Shown: positions 49,826 through 63,480, numbered from the stretch's first letter. The stretch is DNA of 64,000 bases from Epiperipatus broadwayi (GCA_028023455.1 JAQFVV010012669.1:429501-493500); one strand, 5' to 3'. Made by a program: numbers and translations. Notes: a model not told the origin generated them from the letters alone.

Positions 49826-50045
49826 TATTTATGCGTGTGATGATAATAGATGGGCAATTGAAATCTTAAACAGGATTCCAAGAGATTGTAAAAGACCCAG
49901 AAAGAGACCACATGTGAGATGGATGGATGAAATAAGAAAGTGTGCAGGGGTGATGTGGAGAAGAGAAGCTAAAGATCGGAGAAGATGGATTAAACTTGGA
50001 GAGACCTTCATCCTGCAGTGGATTGATAATGGTTGATGATGATTT
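49826..50045 (+). mobile_element. 3' end of a LINE endonuclease-reverse transcriptase
   Basis: The plus frame encodes the characteristic C-terminal block of arthropod-type endonuclease-reverse transcriptases: NRIPRDCKRPRKRPHVRWMD, then EIRKCAGVMWRREAKDRRRW and LGETFILQWIDNG ending in a stop at 50,034-50,036. Only this tail is present; the frame upstream of 49,835 is unrelated microsatellite-rich sequence. It is 5'-truncated, as LINEs usually are on insertion. The DNA after the stop (TTGATGATGATTTATGA) resembles the short-repeat 3' tails of such elements. The frame is intact over about 65 codons, so it is younger than the 7-10 kb fossil. Confidence 0.8.
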
Positions 50046-50879
50046 ATGAGTGTAATCTAATTAGTATGCTATTGAAATTAACGTATTATTAGCTTACATG
50101 TAAGCCATATTTGATTGACTTTTCACTCTTTTAGTGTATATCCCAGATCCCATTCAAATCTGAAATGCAGCTGGAAGTCAATCCAGCTAGTCATTTATTA
50201 CTTATAAATGGGTAACTTAATATATTTAATTGGATGATAAAATGTCTCAGAATAAGGAGTCAATGGAACTGATTATGAAAAAGAAAAAAATGTTAGAAAT
50301 ATAAAACAGACATTGTTTTTTGTGAGGGGAGGGTCATACACTTAGCGCACTGCACTATGGTTTGTTTGCTATATTTGATCAATATGGAAGAGAATAATGA
50401 GGTAGTGGAAAGCTTTTATTTGACAATAAACTATTGAAAGCTAATATATATTAAACCAAATGTGCATAAAAGTAAAACAATTAACTTATCAGTTCCTCGA
50501 GTACATGTTTCATGACTGATAACATGATTTTCAGTTGCCTGTATAAGAATTTTTGTAGTAAACCATAAAACTATTGTCTTGGTTTTGGATGATCTGATTA
50601 GCTAGTTATTTAAATATGATGTTAAAGTTAATAAGAAGTTGTTTGTGAATATATTGATGTTCAAGGCTAATTAACTTGTATATTATGCGAATGTGTTTTT
50701 ATTATAATGATTATTAATTAATGTTTAAGATAATTTGTAGTTGTTTCAACTCTACCTTAGCCCAATTTATTGGAACACTTAAATGAATTCTATTTAAGAG
50801 GACTGATATTATAATTATTTGACACTTTAAAATCTAGGCAGTTTTGGAATTTTAAAAGAGGACTTTGTTCATTACATTT

Positions 50880-52265
50880 AGATATTACCCTGCAGTTCAA
50901 TAGCATACATTGACAATGTTCTAGTAGTCCTCCCTTCAAAACAAAAAAAACTTAACAAAACTATATCAAATAGTGAATAATTTTACTAATACACTCCAGC
51001 TAAAGATTAATCTGAGCAAGTCATCAACATGGACAATTTATTCAGACAAGAAAATCATCTGATTACATAGCCAATCCACAAAGATTCCTTGGTTTTTCAA
51101 TTCACAAATCACAATCTGCTATGTCCAAGAAAATTCAACAGTCAATTATCCAATCTACCAGTCAGCTTACTAAAACCCTCTCAAAGATATATATATCTCT
51201 TCCTTCAAGCAAAGGTTGCCTTGCTTAATATGAAAGTAATGTCCAAAATTTCATATTATCTGCCAATATTTTTAGTCACTAAATCCTTTATTAAAAAATA
51301 TCAATTCATTATGTGCGAAGCTATTCTGGAAAGGCCATTTGGTTTCCATCAGCATTGCCAACATGCAACATCACTGGAAGTCGAATGGCTTATCATTTCA
51401 CTCCATTTCAGCAATATATTTCCAGAAATCCCATACGCTTATTTACAACCTAATTAAGAAATATGGCTATATGCAGATTGCTGATATTGTTCAACCTACA
51501 GATTAGCCTCCACCTGCTGATAATTGCTGCTTTACATCTTGCTCCATGATATTCACAAATTTTACAATATCTCAGAAAATACATTTAAAGCTAAAGTTAC
51601 ACTTTGGCAAGCAGATCAACTGATCAACCCTCAGATTACCATTATTAGACTGAAACTTGGATTATCCAATCACAAACATGTTATTCTTTTTAAATTTTGC
51701 GCATTGAAGCCAAAGTTTTTGGACTATCTAGTTAAAGTAAATCTTCATGCCATGTCTACAAACTGATTCCTGAGCTGTAGAAGACAAATCAATGAGATTG
51801 ATCCATTATGCTCTAACTGCTGCCGACAAGCTGAAATGTTTGTACATATCATCTACTCCTGCACTGGACTTGGGAATGTTAAAATGTTAATCTATCAGAA
51901 CTCTAAAGTGGACTTCTATAAGATTATATCAACTAAGGACTGCCTGCATTCTGGAGACATCCCAACCATCATATTGTCGATTTTTCTGATGTGGCCAGAT
52001 GTAAGAGACAATTCACTCGGCCACTTCCAGATGTTGATTTTTATTTCCTACAACCCCTTAAAAATTTTAAAGACAGAGACAGAATATTATCTACAAAATT
52101 TCTATACGAGGAAACTTGGAAACTTTTTCAGTTTCATAGATAAAATCTTTGATGGCCAAATTATCATGTATTTATTCATTAAGTTTTGTCTTTCTTACCA
52201 TTATGTTATATAATTCAAATGTAGTATTTATTCTTATCCAATTGTATCATTGTAAACATATATTA
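50880..52265 (+). mobile_element. LINE remnant: end of reverse transcriptase plus C-terminal zinc-knuckle region
   Basis: AYIDNVLVVLPS near 50,905-50,940 aligns with the reverse transcriptase palm block AYADDxLVFL; the catalytic second Asp is replaced. In shifted frames there follow SIHKSQSAMSKKIQQS and LTKTLSKIYISLPSSKG, typical of the post-RT thumb. Near 51,800-51,875 lies DPLCSNCCRQAEMFVHIIYS, a C-x2-C...H-x4-C knuckle as in L1/Tx1- and I-like elements, then an intact frame to 52,213. The clade is uncertain. At least three frameshifts or stops separate the parts. An AATAAAG near 52,275 may be the old polyadenylation signal. Confidence 0.65.
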
Positions 52266-52872
52266 TTTATTTTAATAAAGTTATTTTAGAATAATCTAAA
52301 AGGTTTATCTTTTATTTAAGGGCTTGATTAATTTAAGTTTAGAAAATAGAGTGGTCAGATTTTATTTGCCTTAGGATATGATAGTTGAAAAAAAAAGGTT
52401 TATAGATTAAAGAGAATAATAATAATTAAAATATTTTACATGAATATACATGTAGATTTATGTGCAATTTACATATGAAAAAATAAATTTGTTTTATATA
52501 CCTTAAAACCAAATTAATTATTAAAAACTAAAATAGTTTTTAAATATTATAAATATATAGCTTGGCATTATATATATATATATATAATATTTAAAATCAA
52601 TTATTATTAACATGGTTTAGTCCATAAAATTTAAGGTGGGTAATAATTAATAACTGCAATGTTTTTGTATTACCCAACATAAAGATATTTGGTTATATAT
52701 TGTATTTTTTTATATATTACACTGATTACTTATCTACCAACCATCAACATATAGGCATATCTCCATATCATTCCTGTACTTGTCAGCTCATGGGTATTTA
52801 GTTGTTACCCATTCCATGCACAATACCTAGTTAGGAAGACCAAAGTGCACAACTTGTTAGGTGAATAATCTC

Positions 52873-53110
52873 TTAAAACAGGCTAAAACTTACTATACAT
52901 ATTGCCACACACAGCAAGCTAGTGTAATCAATGGATGCCAGAAGGCATGTGCATAAAATCCCCATCTAGTGCCTACTCATACAATATCCCCAGACTAGTT
53001 TCTGGCTTGTGACCTTCATCAGTGAGGAGCCTTGGATCTGAGAGCACTGCATCTAGATCTTAGGATTTAGTGCAATCCTCCAGCAACCACCTTTTATCTC
53101 CATTTAACAA
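52873..53110 (+). mobile_element. Family F element, copy 2 body
   Basis: Starts TTAAAACAGGCTAAAACTTA, then TGCATAAAATCCCCATCTAG, CTTCATCAGTGAGGAGCCTT, GGATCTGAGAGCACTGCATC and CAACCACCTTTTATCTCC. These match copy 1 (11.4 kb), and copy 3 (63.7 kb) inverted. It lacks the outer 50 bp of terminal repeat at its left end. Confidence 0.75.
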
Positions 53111-53280
53111 CAAAACTATGAGTCTTAAACTGAAAACACCTAAATGTTTTCAATCCAAGCCCATTAGCTTATATAGTCATATGGGTCTGAACCCAGTTCA
53201 GTACCCATACATTTTGTGTCTTTGGTTCTTTAATAACCATAGCCACTACTATCTTATTAGGCTGGATTGGTTTTAAGCCA

Positions 53281-53444
53281 ATAAACATCACATGATCACC
53301 ACCTCTTATGCTTTTGTATAACTGTTGTTAAAACAGGCTAAAACTTACTATACGTATTGCCACACACAATATGTATAGTAAGTTTTAGCCTGTTTTAACA
53401 AGTTTTACACAAGCAGAAGAGGTGGTGGTCATATGATGTTTATT
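53281..53444. repeat. Solo-TIR palindrome of family F
   Basis: Left arm 53,281-53,359 (ATAAACATCACATGATCACC ... GTTAAAACAGGCTAAAAC) and right arm 53,369-53,444 (GTTTTAGCCTGTTTTAAC ... GGTGGTCATATGATGTTTAT) are inverted terminal repeats separated by only about 9 bp, with no body. It defines the full family TIR of about 80 bp. Confidence 0.9.
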
Positions 53445-53459
53445 GAATAATCTCTGTTA

Positions 53460-55430
53460 TAACTATGAACAATTTTAATACACTTTATTATATTTTTATT
53501 ACAACTTTATCAGTGATTAGCCAATGGATTATGCACTAAAGAAATATTTGTAATTCATGAGTGCCAGTCAAATTTTTGTTACTATTGCATTCCAGTATCA
53601 TATGGTAACTTAACCCTTATCATAATCATTAAATTCTAGACTGGTAGTTCCCCATAAATGCTAGCTTTTAAATTTTGTTAGACAATTAGTTATATAAATC
53701 ACACACTCATACACTCATAATATGGGAGGAATATTTTGGAAAGCTGCTAGGAATAAAAAGACAGAGATTATAATAAAATTAACAATTTAACAATAATAGT
53801 TACAAAAGAGTGTTAAACATTACTCCTTAAATTCTAAAATTAAAGAATTTTTTTTTTTTTACATGGAACCTAACAATTTAAAATCACTAAATACAAAATA
53901 CTAAAACAGTAATAAAAAAATAATAATACAATTAATTAACATATTCTCACATATGGTTTAAAAAGTCACTTTAGCTTACAGTTCAAAATACATACATTTT
54001 TCTTTTCTCTACAATTATAGATATTTGGTTATGTTGCTGTATGGATATATGGATAGATGTATATATGACACATATATTCAAAGTCACTTTGCATTCTAGT
54101 CATAATTCTGATTTTAAAGTTCACTTCAATGGTGAACAGTTTGGTGACTGAAGTTTCTATGACAGGGGCTTCTGTTTTATATATGGTCTTTCCCACAATA
54201 CCCATAATATTTGCTTGCAGGTGTGGTCTTCAAAATGTATTGGCTATGACATTACTTCTTTTACTTGAATTTCATTCTTTATCTTCTCAGTAGACTATTT
54301 ATATATCAGATGTTTAGCAGACAATGATATTCTAAGGAATCAACAACCAACTGTGGTGAACTAATGTGGCCATCACTTAAAAAAGTTGAAGTTTACCTAC
54401 TCATGTTAGCTACCTATTTAAAAAAAATATTGGTTTTCCATCTCTGAATACTACAAGTGAGCTGGTACTTTAGACTCAATAAAAGCAATTTATAGCAGTG
54501 GTTGACTCTTTGTTCTAAAAGTGAGTTTGCTTCTTTCCTTCCAAGTTAGATGCCAGCATAAAGAAAAAGAACAATGAAGACACAATTATTTTATAGCCAA
54601 TAATTTCTGAACACATGACCAGATCTTTAAAAACCAATTTAACAAAATTTTTGCTTATTTTTATTTTTGGTTTTTAATTAATCTAATTTTGCTATTTACA
54701 AAAGAACTAAATCAGTTAGATCTGTAATCTGCTTATTTATCTTCTAATTACAGAGATAAGTTATCACACAAAAAAGGAAATTCCTTCATATTAAATATTT
54801 AATTTTTTAAAAGAATTTGTTACAAAGTTATTATTTTTTTCTTTTTCCTTTCTTTTTCCAAAGTTACTTTATTTGAATTATATAAAGTCACCCAGGACTT
54901 TATATATAATTTATATCATTGGAATCTATTAATTAAATACAATAAATAAATAATGCATTATTCATTTCAAATTCTCGAACTTGAATACAAAAAATAAAAT
55001 TAAAAAATTGATTGTACTTATTAAAAGTTTTTTTGGGATGCCCATTGGGCATTTTATAAGCTGTTTATTCAGCCATTGTTTAATAAAATAAGATTGTTCA
55101 AGTGTAGTTTTATAATAAAGTATATCTGGGGCTTTTTCTTTCATGGCAACTGTGGAGAAGAAACAATTGGTGTGGGAGAAAATTGTGTTTTATTTCTTCC
55201 CGGTTGTAAGTATAGTTTAAGTTGAAAGAAATTCTTTTGCATAGTTCTGTGTAAACACAATACATTTGTATAGCAGATAGATTTAATGTTTGATTGATGC
55301 TGTTGGATTTCTTAATCCAATAGATTAATCAGCACGAGAGGCAAATCTTCATTTCGTTTTGTGTTAACACTGATTTTATTTCATTTGGGAGATAAAGTAA
55401 ACATTGCTCTATTTTTATTTGTATTTGTTT
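53460..55430. other. Non-coding stretch
   Basis: No gene or recognisable transposon. Short minus-strand open stretches (e.g. 54,962-55,144) have no known motif. Confidence 0.45.
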
Positions 55431-55439
55431 ATAAAGCTA

Positions 55440-56545
55440 CGAGATTATGAGTGACATCTGATATAATACATCCCATTCTTTTGATCTATCTTCCTTCTGT
55501 TGTGAGCCTTCAGGCTTATCTTGTATTTGGATATTTAGTTTTAACAATTCTTGTTTGCTTTTAATTTCTTTCAATAGTTTTAGTTCATTATAATCTACTT
55601 GTGTTAGCTCAACAAGTTCATCTTCTGCTATTTGTTCTTTTCATCTAATAGTTTTGGTCAAGATTCATTTAAAAGTTTATCACATATTTTTGGTTCATCA
55701 TCTGATTTTAAAAACAATTGAGGCTATTCATTGTCCATCATTTAATCCTTTATTTCTTCTACAGGTTGTACTTGCTCACTTTTTTTGCTGATCATCTATT
55801 TGCTTTAAATCAGCTATATTTTGCTCTGATTTAAATGGTTTGCAAAAATTATTCATCCATTTTTGCATCTTCAATTTCATATGTTTCCAATTATCTTCAA
55901 ACCTCAATTCCATTTGCTTAAGTTTAATATGTGTTTGATTATCTTACATAATTTGATTCGTTTGCTTTTGATTAAACTCCATTTACTTTTGATTATATTT
56001 TTGATCATTTTCTATAGTTTGATTTATTTGCTCCATTTGCTTTTGATTATGCTCCATTAATCTCAATTCCATTTGTATAAAGAATGTCTTAATCATCTGC
56101 ATCATATCTAATTGTGAAGATATTGCAGTATCCTCATGCATTTTTATTTCTTTATTAATGTCTTTATGCTTTATTTGATTGCATGAATTACTATCTAGAT
56201 GGACATCACCCATATCTGAAGTTTCTAAGCTATCTTCTTCACAGCTAGTTTCAGAAGTAATTGCTTTCATTATTTCCTGCTACTCTCCATCTTTTTTATT
56301 TTCTCTCTCCATTTTAATAATTCTCAAAATTCTGAAATGCAATAAACTTATTATGTGCAATATAATTATAACTTGATACACCACCAATGCTAGATCATTC
56401 CCTGGAACACCACATATATTATATGTTTTCTTTTCAAGGCACAACTTGCTTTGTTCTTTCTTGCTGTTGTTTTTTCTTTTGTTTACAATATAATTACAAC
56501 ACAGAGGGGAAAAAATTACTGTCTGGTCAACCATATCATACATCT
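55440..56545 (-). mobile_element. Decayed coiled-coil ORF, retrotransposon gag-like
   Basis: The minus strand encodes a charged, Gln/Asn/Lys/Glu-rich protein predicted by eye to be coiled coil. A likely start is MERENKKDGE near 56,312, then one in-frame TAG at 56,280-56,282, then ITSETSCEEDSLETSDMGD and repeated HNQKQMEQINQT / FNQKQTNQI / LKQMELRFEDN units at about 55,870-56,060. After further stops and a frameshift it continues with ELVELTQVDYNELKLLKEIK near 55,560-55,620. Such ORFs occur as the gag or ORF1 of LTR or LINE elements. No zinc knuckle, protease or polymerase is visible next to it, so the class is uncertain and a pseudogene of a cellular coiled-coil protein is possible. Confidence 0.4.
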
Positions 56546-57900
56546 AACTAGACAAATGGAAGTTTATAACAGATACATTCATGCCACACCCTGGGTGAAC
56601 AAAAATTTACAAATAGATGAATGAAAGTAGATCACACAATCTTACATAAACAAAGTAACAAGTCATGTAATAATAATTTATTCACAAGTGTACTTATTAA
56701 TTGATGTACAATTTATTTATTTTAATAAAATTAACAAATCATATTACAGTAATTTATTTACAAAGTATAACCATTAAATGATATGTAATTTATTTCTTTA
56801 ACCAAGTTCTTTAATCTTTATACATCATAGTATCAATGTATTCATAGATAATGTAACATATTAAGCATACCTTTAACCCTGACTTTAATAAACTTAAATA
56901 TAATTATATGATATATGAATTTATAAATGTAACATTTCTTTGACTTGAATGTCTCTTAGTATTTACACATACCTATATGCTCTATATGAGATAGACATCA
57001 ATGCTATCTTTATCACAATAATTATAAGCAATAGTCATTTTTAGATCCTAATACTAAACATAACTGCTTATATAATAATAACTATAAAGGGATGGCCTTT
57101 TTATCCTAACCTTAACTGAATAAACCTTTTGTAAAATAATTATAAGGAGTGATCTTTTGATCCTAAACCTAATTTAATACAACTATAATTTGTATGGGTA
57201 TGACTCATTCTGAGATCAATCACCAACTCATTAATCTGATAGAAATGTATTCTTCTTTATGGATGTGAACATACGTAAACTATTAAACATTGAACAAACA
57301 ACTGTACATATATAAATCCATCTACCATAAAATCCATTTTTCAGAATCAAATATAAGTTTAACTATGAACAAATGAAACTAATGGAAATAATTACATCAT
57401 TAACTACAGTTATTTGGGACTTAAACAATTTATATGTGTACATTGCATTTACATGATTATCATTACTTCTCTACCTTCTCCTGTTATTAATAACTTACAT
57501 AAGTTCCAGGTATAAGAATGCCTGTGTTTCAAATTTAACAAGTAAAGAGAAGTTATTATAAATTCATTTTTTAACTGACAGTTTCTTTCAAAATAGCATA
57601 AAAAACATTATTTACAAATTCAGATTAGTTAAAACAAAGTACAAATTCAGACTTTAAATATGAGATTCACCAAAACAAAATAATTTTCATTTATTTTTTT
57701 TTGACAAACGTTAAGCACATTTATGGTGACAATATAGTTTTGTAATTTCTAGCTGCCATTTAAGTAAGTGCTAATTCTTCCTTTCAGATGAAGTTATTCA
57801 AAATATCATTCAAAAGTGTTCAAGCCAGATCTAGCTGTTAGCAGTGTTCTTCCTTTTAATTCACAAAGCATAAGTGGATGTCTTTTGGGATTTGAATGAA
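56546..57900. other. Non-coding stretch
   Basis: AT-rich; nothing recognised. Confidence 0.5.
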
Positions 57901-57904
57901 GCAA

Positions 57905-58020
57905 TATCCCAGTCAGGAGCCGAGAGGTATCGCAGCCGCCATGCAAGCAAGTAGTTGGTTGCAGACGGGTGTGGGTTCGCGTCCCGGCAGATGCTATGAC
58001 ATATGAAAAAAAAAAAAAAC
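57905..58020 (+). mobile_element. Minimal tRNA-derived SINE, copy 5
   Basis: GAGCCGAGAGGTATCGCAGC (A-box region), GCAGACGGGTGTGGGTTCGC GTCCCGG (B box), CAGATGCTATGACATATG and an A14-15 tail. Very close to copy 4. I see no clear target duplication. Confidence 0.9.
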
Positions 58021-61000
58021 TGATTTTATATCAAAACATAGTTTCTTTCTTAAATTATTATATTATATACTAATAAGTTATAGTTTCTTTCTTGAACCTA
58101 GTTTTACTTCTTTTTTAAAAAACTAAATTTATATTTCATTTTGTTTAGAAGAAAAAAAATCTTTTTTTTTTTATTGAAATGAATAATGAATTGTTTATTT
58201 CAATATATGTAACAAATTAATTTCTAATACAATAACATTTAATATATTGATAATTCTGAAGACAGTTGATGATGTTTGATTGAGACATTAGTTATAATTA
58301 GAATAAAATAAATTTCCATTCAAATGAAAAAGTGAATTTAATAGCTTATACCTGTAGTTTACAATTATTTATAAATGAAAAAAGGATAATATCATTGATT
58401 TACAATTTGTGTGTGTATATATATATAATAAAATTTCCATTACCATAAATTTCAGAAGTGTTTTATTTTAAAAATTAGGGGGGAAAAATTAAAAAATAAG
58501 GTCATCAGGTCTATTTTAGCATTTATAATACCCAAGATAAGAGTATTTATAATCTGCATCACATATGACATAAAAATATTAAAAAACTATGAACACAAGC
58601 CAAAAAGTTAAAATATACATTAGAATATTACTTTAGGATGTCAATATATTCATAGATAAAAACTATAAAATAAAATTATAAAATATATGTATATTTTTAA
58701 AATGTGTTTATTCCATTATATAATTTATACAACAAAGTTATATGTCAGAAATTTCATATTATCATTTAACATGTTACATTAAATAAAGCAGTAAAGTCTT
58801 AATATATTTATTCCTTAATCTTTTTTTTTTTTTTCATGTCTCATGAATGCATTATTTTATATATTATATGTAGACTTAAAAGTATAAAATATTTAATGTT
58901 AGATGCTAATTATTATAGCTTTAATGGACTAATAATATTAGGTATGGTCAAGTGTTTTTGTTTTTATAAAAAAAAAATTCGTTGTTTTATTTCTATAGTC
59001 ATCAATTACTTTATTAAAATAAAACCTTCACATAATTTGTATTCATTGATAGTAATGAGACAGTCTTCTTTAAGATGTCAATGCTCTAAACAGTTCTTAT
59101 TAATTTCCATTTGGTGACAGACAAATATGTATTTCAAATATTTTATCTGATTCAAAAAAAATTTTGATAAAAAGAAATTATTTTTATTGATATTATTAAT
59201 AATTAAATCTTCATGAAGTGAATTTTTCTTGTTATATTTTAGAATTTTATATCAATGTGATCTAAAGGAGATGCTTTATTTGACTGTTTTTTTCTTTCTG
59301 AATTTCACTTGTGCATTTTCTGTTTCTGTCTTGACGTTTGTGTGCATTCACTTTAACCCATCTAAAAGATTAATACAAATAAAATATAAATAAGACAATT
59401 CAATTAAGATAAAGTTAGCAATTTATATCACCATAATTATTTTTTAAAAAAGTATACCTTTAAATGATATTTTTATTTTATAAATATGTAATTAAAATTG
59501 TTCTATTTTCCACAATAGTACCTTTATGTCCAAAGTACAATATTTTAACAATGAACAGCTTCATCTAATCAAACATTGTTCAAACATTCTTATCTTCATT
59601 GCCCTAAATATGTTCAGATATGGGTATTATGCTAGAAACATTTGAATTAACAGAAATATAACATTTTAAAGATTTCTATGATATGATGACATAAACTTCA
59701 TTGTAAGACTATGACTTTTTCATTTATAAATACTTGCAGAATTTACATAATAGTCCTGAAACATAGAAGAGATGGTGCACCTTTTCACATTCATGATAAA
59801 TGTCTTTGTGATCCCATCAGATAAACCCTGTGATCTCATCCAATCTCATTCAATAATGAGATAAATTTACACTTTCATTTATTGCCTAGATTTCATTCAG
59901 ATAAGTTCTTCTCAAAGTGTTTTTTACTTCAGTGCTGATTTATTTTTTCCAATTTTCTGATTAATACTACAATTTTTTTCATTTGAAACAATACAAAATG
60001 ATGATCATTTTACCCACTACTGAGATCAATGCAATCAAGAACATCCACATTTCAGACAAGCAATAGCATTGTAATGTTCAAGTATGTAATAATAAAGTAG
60101 ACCTTCATAAGGGAATGTAGTTGGAGAGTTCCAGAATTTCATTACTGATGGTGACCTGATTTATTTATAGCTGGGCCCTCGAATTAACATTCATAAAATG
60201 GGGGCGAAAGAGCTTGGTTTCACAGAGAAAAATATAAAATTGGAGGCTGTAACAAAATCATTGAAAGTGATGAAAGTCTTTTGCACAAAAAGAAAAAAAA
60301 CAAATTGGATAAATTCTCCCAGAATAGTGGATCTTTGATGGCTTGTTCAGGGAGTCCCATGAGTGTTTCATCATAAGAATTGAGGGTAGAACAGTAGAAA
60401 CTCTTATGGAAGCCACCAAACAAAATGGAAGAGGAATCAACAATTTATTCGAGCTGTTGGAAAGCCTATAAAAGTGCTGAATTATGAGTTGTTGGTTATT
60501 GAACATTTTCATGTGAATTATATTGGATGACATTAAAAAAATTAGTCCATTACATTAAAGAAATAATAAAAGTGTAGTGATTTAATTTTTTTTTTTTTTT
60601 TGGTTTTGAAAATGTATACTTATTAACATGTGTTAAGTAAGTCTCTATTTTGAGAAAAATAAAAATTTTTACTTTTAATCTCCATTTTGAAACAAACTTT
60701 TATCCATTTAAAATAATGTACATAACAGATGAATTGACTGTTTCATTTTGGCAATTCCTGATATATATTACATGGTAAATACCATATGTGTATATTTTAA
60801 GCGTATTGTAATTTAACAATTGTTTAATCTGTATTTAAATTAAAAGTTGGGAATTGCATAAAAAAGTTTCAGATTTATTTTTGTGTGAAATTCATATTTT
60901 TCAGTATTGTTAAAAATGCACTTTTCCATATTAATTTTTGTGTAAAATTCATATTTTTGGTATTGTTAGATTTAGTCTGGTGTAATTACTCACATGTATT

Positions 61001-62460
61001 AAAACTGCTACACCTTTTCACATACTTATTCAGACTGTCGATAAATTTTTAAATCCTGTGAAAATATCATATACACATGGTCCATTTTGATGAATTTATC
61101 ATTTTAAGTTTGTATAAGATCCAAGTGTACATGTTATTTGGTTAGATCACAAAATTAGAAAGTTATCAGTGGATTGCTATAAATGTGAAAAGGTATACCC
61201 TGTCTAATAAATTCCAGGTCAGTGTGCCACAATCCATATATCATTATTACAAAAAAAAATGATAATCATATTTGGTAGTGTTTGGTTATGCATACTGTGG
61301 CCACCAGATGATGCTGTAGAACCACCTGCAAGTGATAAATTTCTATGCAAAAATAGCTGAAATCATCGATGGACTAAAAAAAAAACAAAAAAAGAAGACC
61401 GAAATCATCAATAGAAAAAAAATAAAAATAAAAAATCATTGAAATCATTGATGGACAAAAAAAAAGGCTGATATCATAGATGGAAAAAAAAAATACTTCA
61501 TGTTTTTTGTAAAAAAAAAAACAAAAACATAAAATAATAGGAAACATAAAAATAATATAATTTATTTAAAAAACAAACCTGAAAATAATATATTTATCAA
61601 CAAATAGTGATTGAAAAATTAATATTTTCAACAAGTATAATAGTTTCATTTTTGTTTATTTGTTTGTTTTGCTTTCTTTTAAGCTGTTTACTATCATTGT
61701 TAATACACCAAAACAATTGCATTAATCATACTTATTAAAAATATTTTTTGTTTGCTAAATGTAATATTTTTAGGCTTGTTTTCTAAACAAAATATATTAT
61801 TTTCATATCTTCAAACATATTATTTATTGACTGATTGACTTTTTAAAATAAAAATAGAAAACATATCAACTAGTTCTTTCTTCACTACATTCCCATATGT
61901 GGATGATGGTTCATATACCATTTTTCATTTTATTCATTTTGATATAAAAAATTGCATTACATTTTATTTCTAATTTACTCATTTTCCAATTACTGATGTG
62001 TTAAACTTGAATTCCATATAAAGCTTTTTTATTTTTATGATTTTAACTTGGCATATTATAGTAAACTGTATTCTCCATTTTATAATACAGTTAATATCTT
62101 GTTGGTAATTCTTAATGTTTAAATTTTGTCAAACAAATTGAAGAAAAAAACTGCCTACTTTTGTGGATAATTTATTTATAAAATAAAAAATACATGATAC
62201 TGATAAATCTTTACATTTTCTTTTGCTCATTTTTGTGAAATACTTTTATTTAATCCTTTCTTTCTTAAACAAATAGTATAAATAATTCATATTTAAATTT
62301 GAAATTTTAGAAAAAAATATTATTTTCCTTTAAGACAGATATGTAATGTATAGTGTCTTAGAAACGTTTTTATTTCATTTGTTCCTTTTATCACTGCTGA
62401 TAAAGTTATTGTATAAATTTGTTTTAATTACATTAAAATATTAAAAGGTGAATATAGGTT
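58021..62460. other. Non-coding stretch with minor tandem repeats
   Basis: Two local duplications are visible. TTTTTGTGTGAAATTCATAT (about 60,880) recurs as TTTTTGTGTAAAATTCATAT (about 60,935). A degenerate unit GAAATCATCGATGGA plus a poly-A run is repeated about four times at 61,355-61,490. Inverted CACCTTTTCACATA/ATGTGAAAAGGTAT motifs near 61,010 and 61,185 may be MITE ends. Confidence 0.5.
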
Positions 62461-62465
62461 AAATG

Positions 62466-62593
<128 letters not shown>

Positions 62594-63400
62594 TGTTATT
62601 ATTATTAATATCATTTTATTTTAGTACAATATAACTCTGATAATGAAAATGACATTTCACAGCATGAGCGTATAAGTATATTAGGCTATAGACAAAAGTG
62701 GAATCTATTTTTATTGGCATGACACTAGACATTATTGCTGTGAGACATTTCATATTCTTTACATACAATCACTTGGAGATATCTTCACTCTAAATATGGT
62801 TATATAATATTTTTGTGTTGTAAAAGTTTCTAATATTACATATTAGTGATTTTACTTTGGGAATGTGAACTTGAGCTGAACATCTATTATGAATTGAATT
62901 TTGTTCTTGCACTTGGTATTGTCTAGGATAGTTTCCTGTACTAATTTAGGCTACAATTAATAGTGGAATTCATTTATTTCTGTTACAATTTGAAGGTTAT
63001 TTATTTAAATATATAGCATTTTAAAATGACTTCACTCTGAATAGGCTTATATATTAATAAACTATTAAAATGTGGGAAAAAAAACTTTGTGATGTCATGG
63101 TTAGTGCATTTATTTGTTATGCACATATTTTAGGAATTAAAATAGAATCTGAAGTTATTTAAACAGTTGAAAGATCTCTTAATGTTAACTGTAATATAAA
63201 CCTAACTTTAGTTGTCATAAGAGTATGTAAAATCTTAGGCATGATTGGTTAGGTTCTTAAAATTACTTGATGTAATGAAAAAACCTTCTATACTTATGAT
63301 TTAGCTTTATTTTTTAAAATGTGAAGTTAAGAATAATGGATAATAAAAAATTGAATAATTTACTTTTCAATACTTCATAAGAAATTTCAGCATTGGAAAT
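62594..63400. other. Non-coding stretch
   Basis: No feature recognised. Confidence 0.5.
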
Positions 63401-63404
63401 AACA

Positions 63405-63480
63405 GAACAGTTTCATTCTCTATGGATTTTGACTTCAAATGCTGCCACTTCCCATTACACTAAACCATGCAAGACTCTGT
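63405..63480 (-). mobile_element. SINE family S2, fragment
   Basis: CTGCCACTTCCCATTACACT AAACCATGCAAG parallels CTGCCACTGTACCAAATCATGCAG of copy 2; only the head region remains. Confidence 0.4.

Noticed and set aside
49710-49834. N-terminal part of the 108-codon ORF at 49,710-50,036
   Set aside because: It translates AT microsatellite (Ile-Tyr repeats) fused by chance to a real LINE tail.
60220-60533. Two overlapping minus-strand ORFs of 67 and 91 codons
   Set aside because: No recognisable domain; they overlap in different frames and neither has a supporting splice or repeat context.
60975-61215. MITE with CACCTTTTCACATA termini
   Set aside because: Only about 14 of 17 bases pair and no longer arms or target duplication are visible.
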